From: Liolophura sinensis
Lineage: Eukaryota > Mollusca > Polyplacophora > Chitonida > Chitonidae
DNA: 64,000 nucleotides
Assembly (NCBI RefSeq): GCF_032854445.1
Contig: NC_088296.1
Location: 992,001-1,056,000, forward strand
Direction of reading: 5' to 3'
Shown here piece after piece: positions 63,765 to 64,000 of this stretch. Made by a program: the position numbers and the translations under genes. Each line of letters begins with the position of its first letter. Positions within the stretch are counted from its first letter, which is position 1. Below the pieces are notes generated by a model, which saw nothing but the letters and a program-made list of their open reading frames with translations, had not been told where the DNA came from and made no database searches.

Positions 63765-64000
63765 ATGGCTGATTACACGCGTAAAAGAAGGACTTATGGC
63801 TCGTAACGGGATCCGCTAAAAAGAGGCATGTTAAAGAGCTTGACAGGTTGACAAGCAAGTATAGAGTTATACTTGCTGGTCATTTTGAATGGTGGAGTAC
63901 ATTGAAGAAAGAAAAGGGCCTTACGAGGATGTTGCTTACATAGCGCTTGTTGAACTTGCCGCTTACCTGCATACTGCTGCAGCTTACTTTCTGGACCACC
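63765..64000 (+). pseudogene. Coding-like fragment at the window edge, unknown origin
   Basis: Begins MADYTRKRRTYG. Further on come KRHVKELDRLTSKYRVILAG and HFEWWSTLKKEKG, and then EDVAYIALVELAAYLH, but these do not stay in a single frame. It looks like a worn gene or transposon-derived fragment. It is cut by the window end and I cannot name the family. Confidence 0.35.

Overview
The window looks like nuclear DNA of a lophotrochozoan animal, most likely a mollusc. The genes have GT-AG introns, the encoded proteins are animal-specific (CPEB1, NEK8, MIEN1, NHP2), and a tRNA-headed SINE with a conserved central domain is scattered through it. I recall this SINE type from molluscs, but I could not search a database. 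Much of the window, roughly a quarter by eye, is tandem repeat.

Layout. From 1 to 11225 on the minus strand lies most of a CPEB1 gene (cytoplasmic polyadenylation element binding protein). Nine exons can be joined in phase. The first coding exon was not found and the C-terminal zinc-binding domain lies beyond position 1. From 11226 to 19224 is repeat-rich sequence with SINEs, one of them nested in another. From 19225 to about 28035 on the plus strand is a four-exon gene for a 96-residue thioredoxin-like protein of the SelW/MIEN1 (Rdx) family. Its redox motif is C-G-S-U, with an in-frame TGA at codon 13. A textbook form-2 SECIS element sits 445 nt after the stop, so it is a selenoprotein. From 28.3 to 33 kb are two large tandem arrays. 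From 33633 to 40511 (plus) is NHP2 in four exons, 151 residues, the box H/ACA snoRNP protein. From 46389 down to 43058 (minus) is NEK8 in only two coding exons, 694 residues, kinase plus RCC1 propeller. From 47 kb to the right edge is mostly tandem repeats with scattered weak plus-strand exon candidates, including a possible 67-residue protein.

The most unusual signal is in the repeats. Several arrays are made of copies of the exon edge next to them, including the splice site. MIEN1 intron 3 is filled with copies of the exon-3 end plus its GT donor. NHP2 intron 2 has about 16 copies of the exon-3 acceptor and exon start, all with the AG changed to AC. NHP2 intron 1 has about 25 copies of the exon-2 acceptor tract. 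CPEB1 shows the same at two donors and one acceptor-side exon. A weak seventh case starts at 56.2 kb. The arrays therefore seem to have been seeded at splice junctions, leaving rows of live or silenced decoy splice sites.

The four recognised genes are housekeeping or regulatory and do not form one pathway. CPEB1 controls translation of mRNAs, MIEN1 is a membrane-anchored redox protein, NHP2 works in rRNA pseudouridylation and telomerase, and NEK8 signals in cilia.
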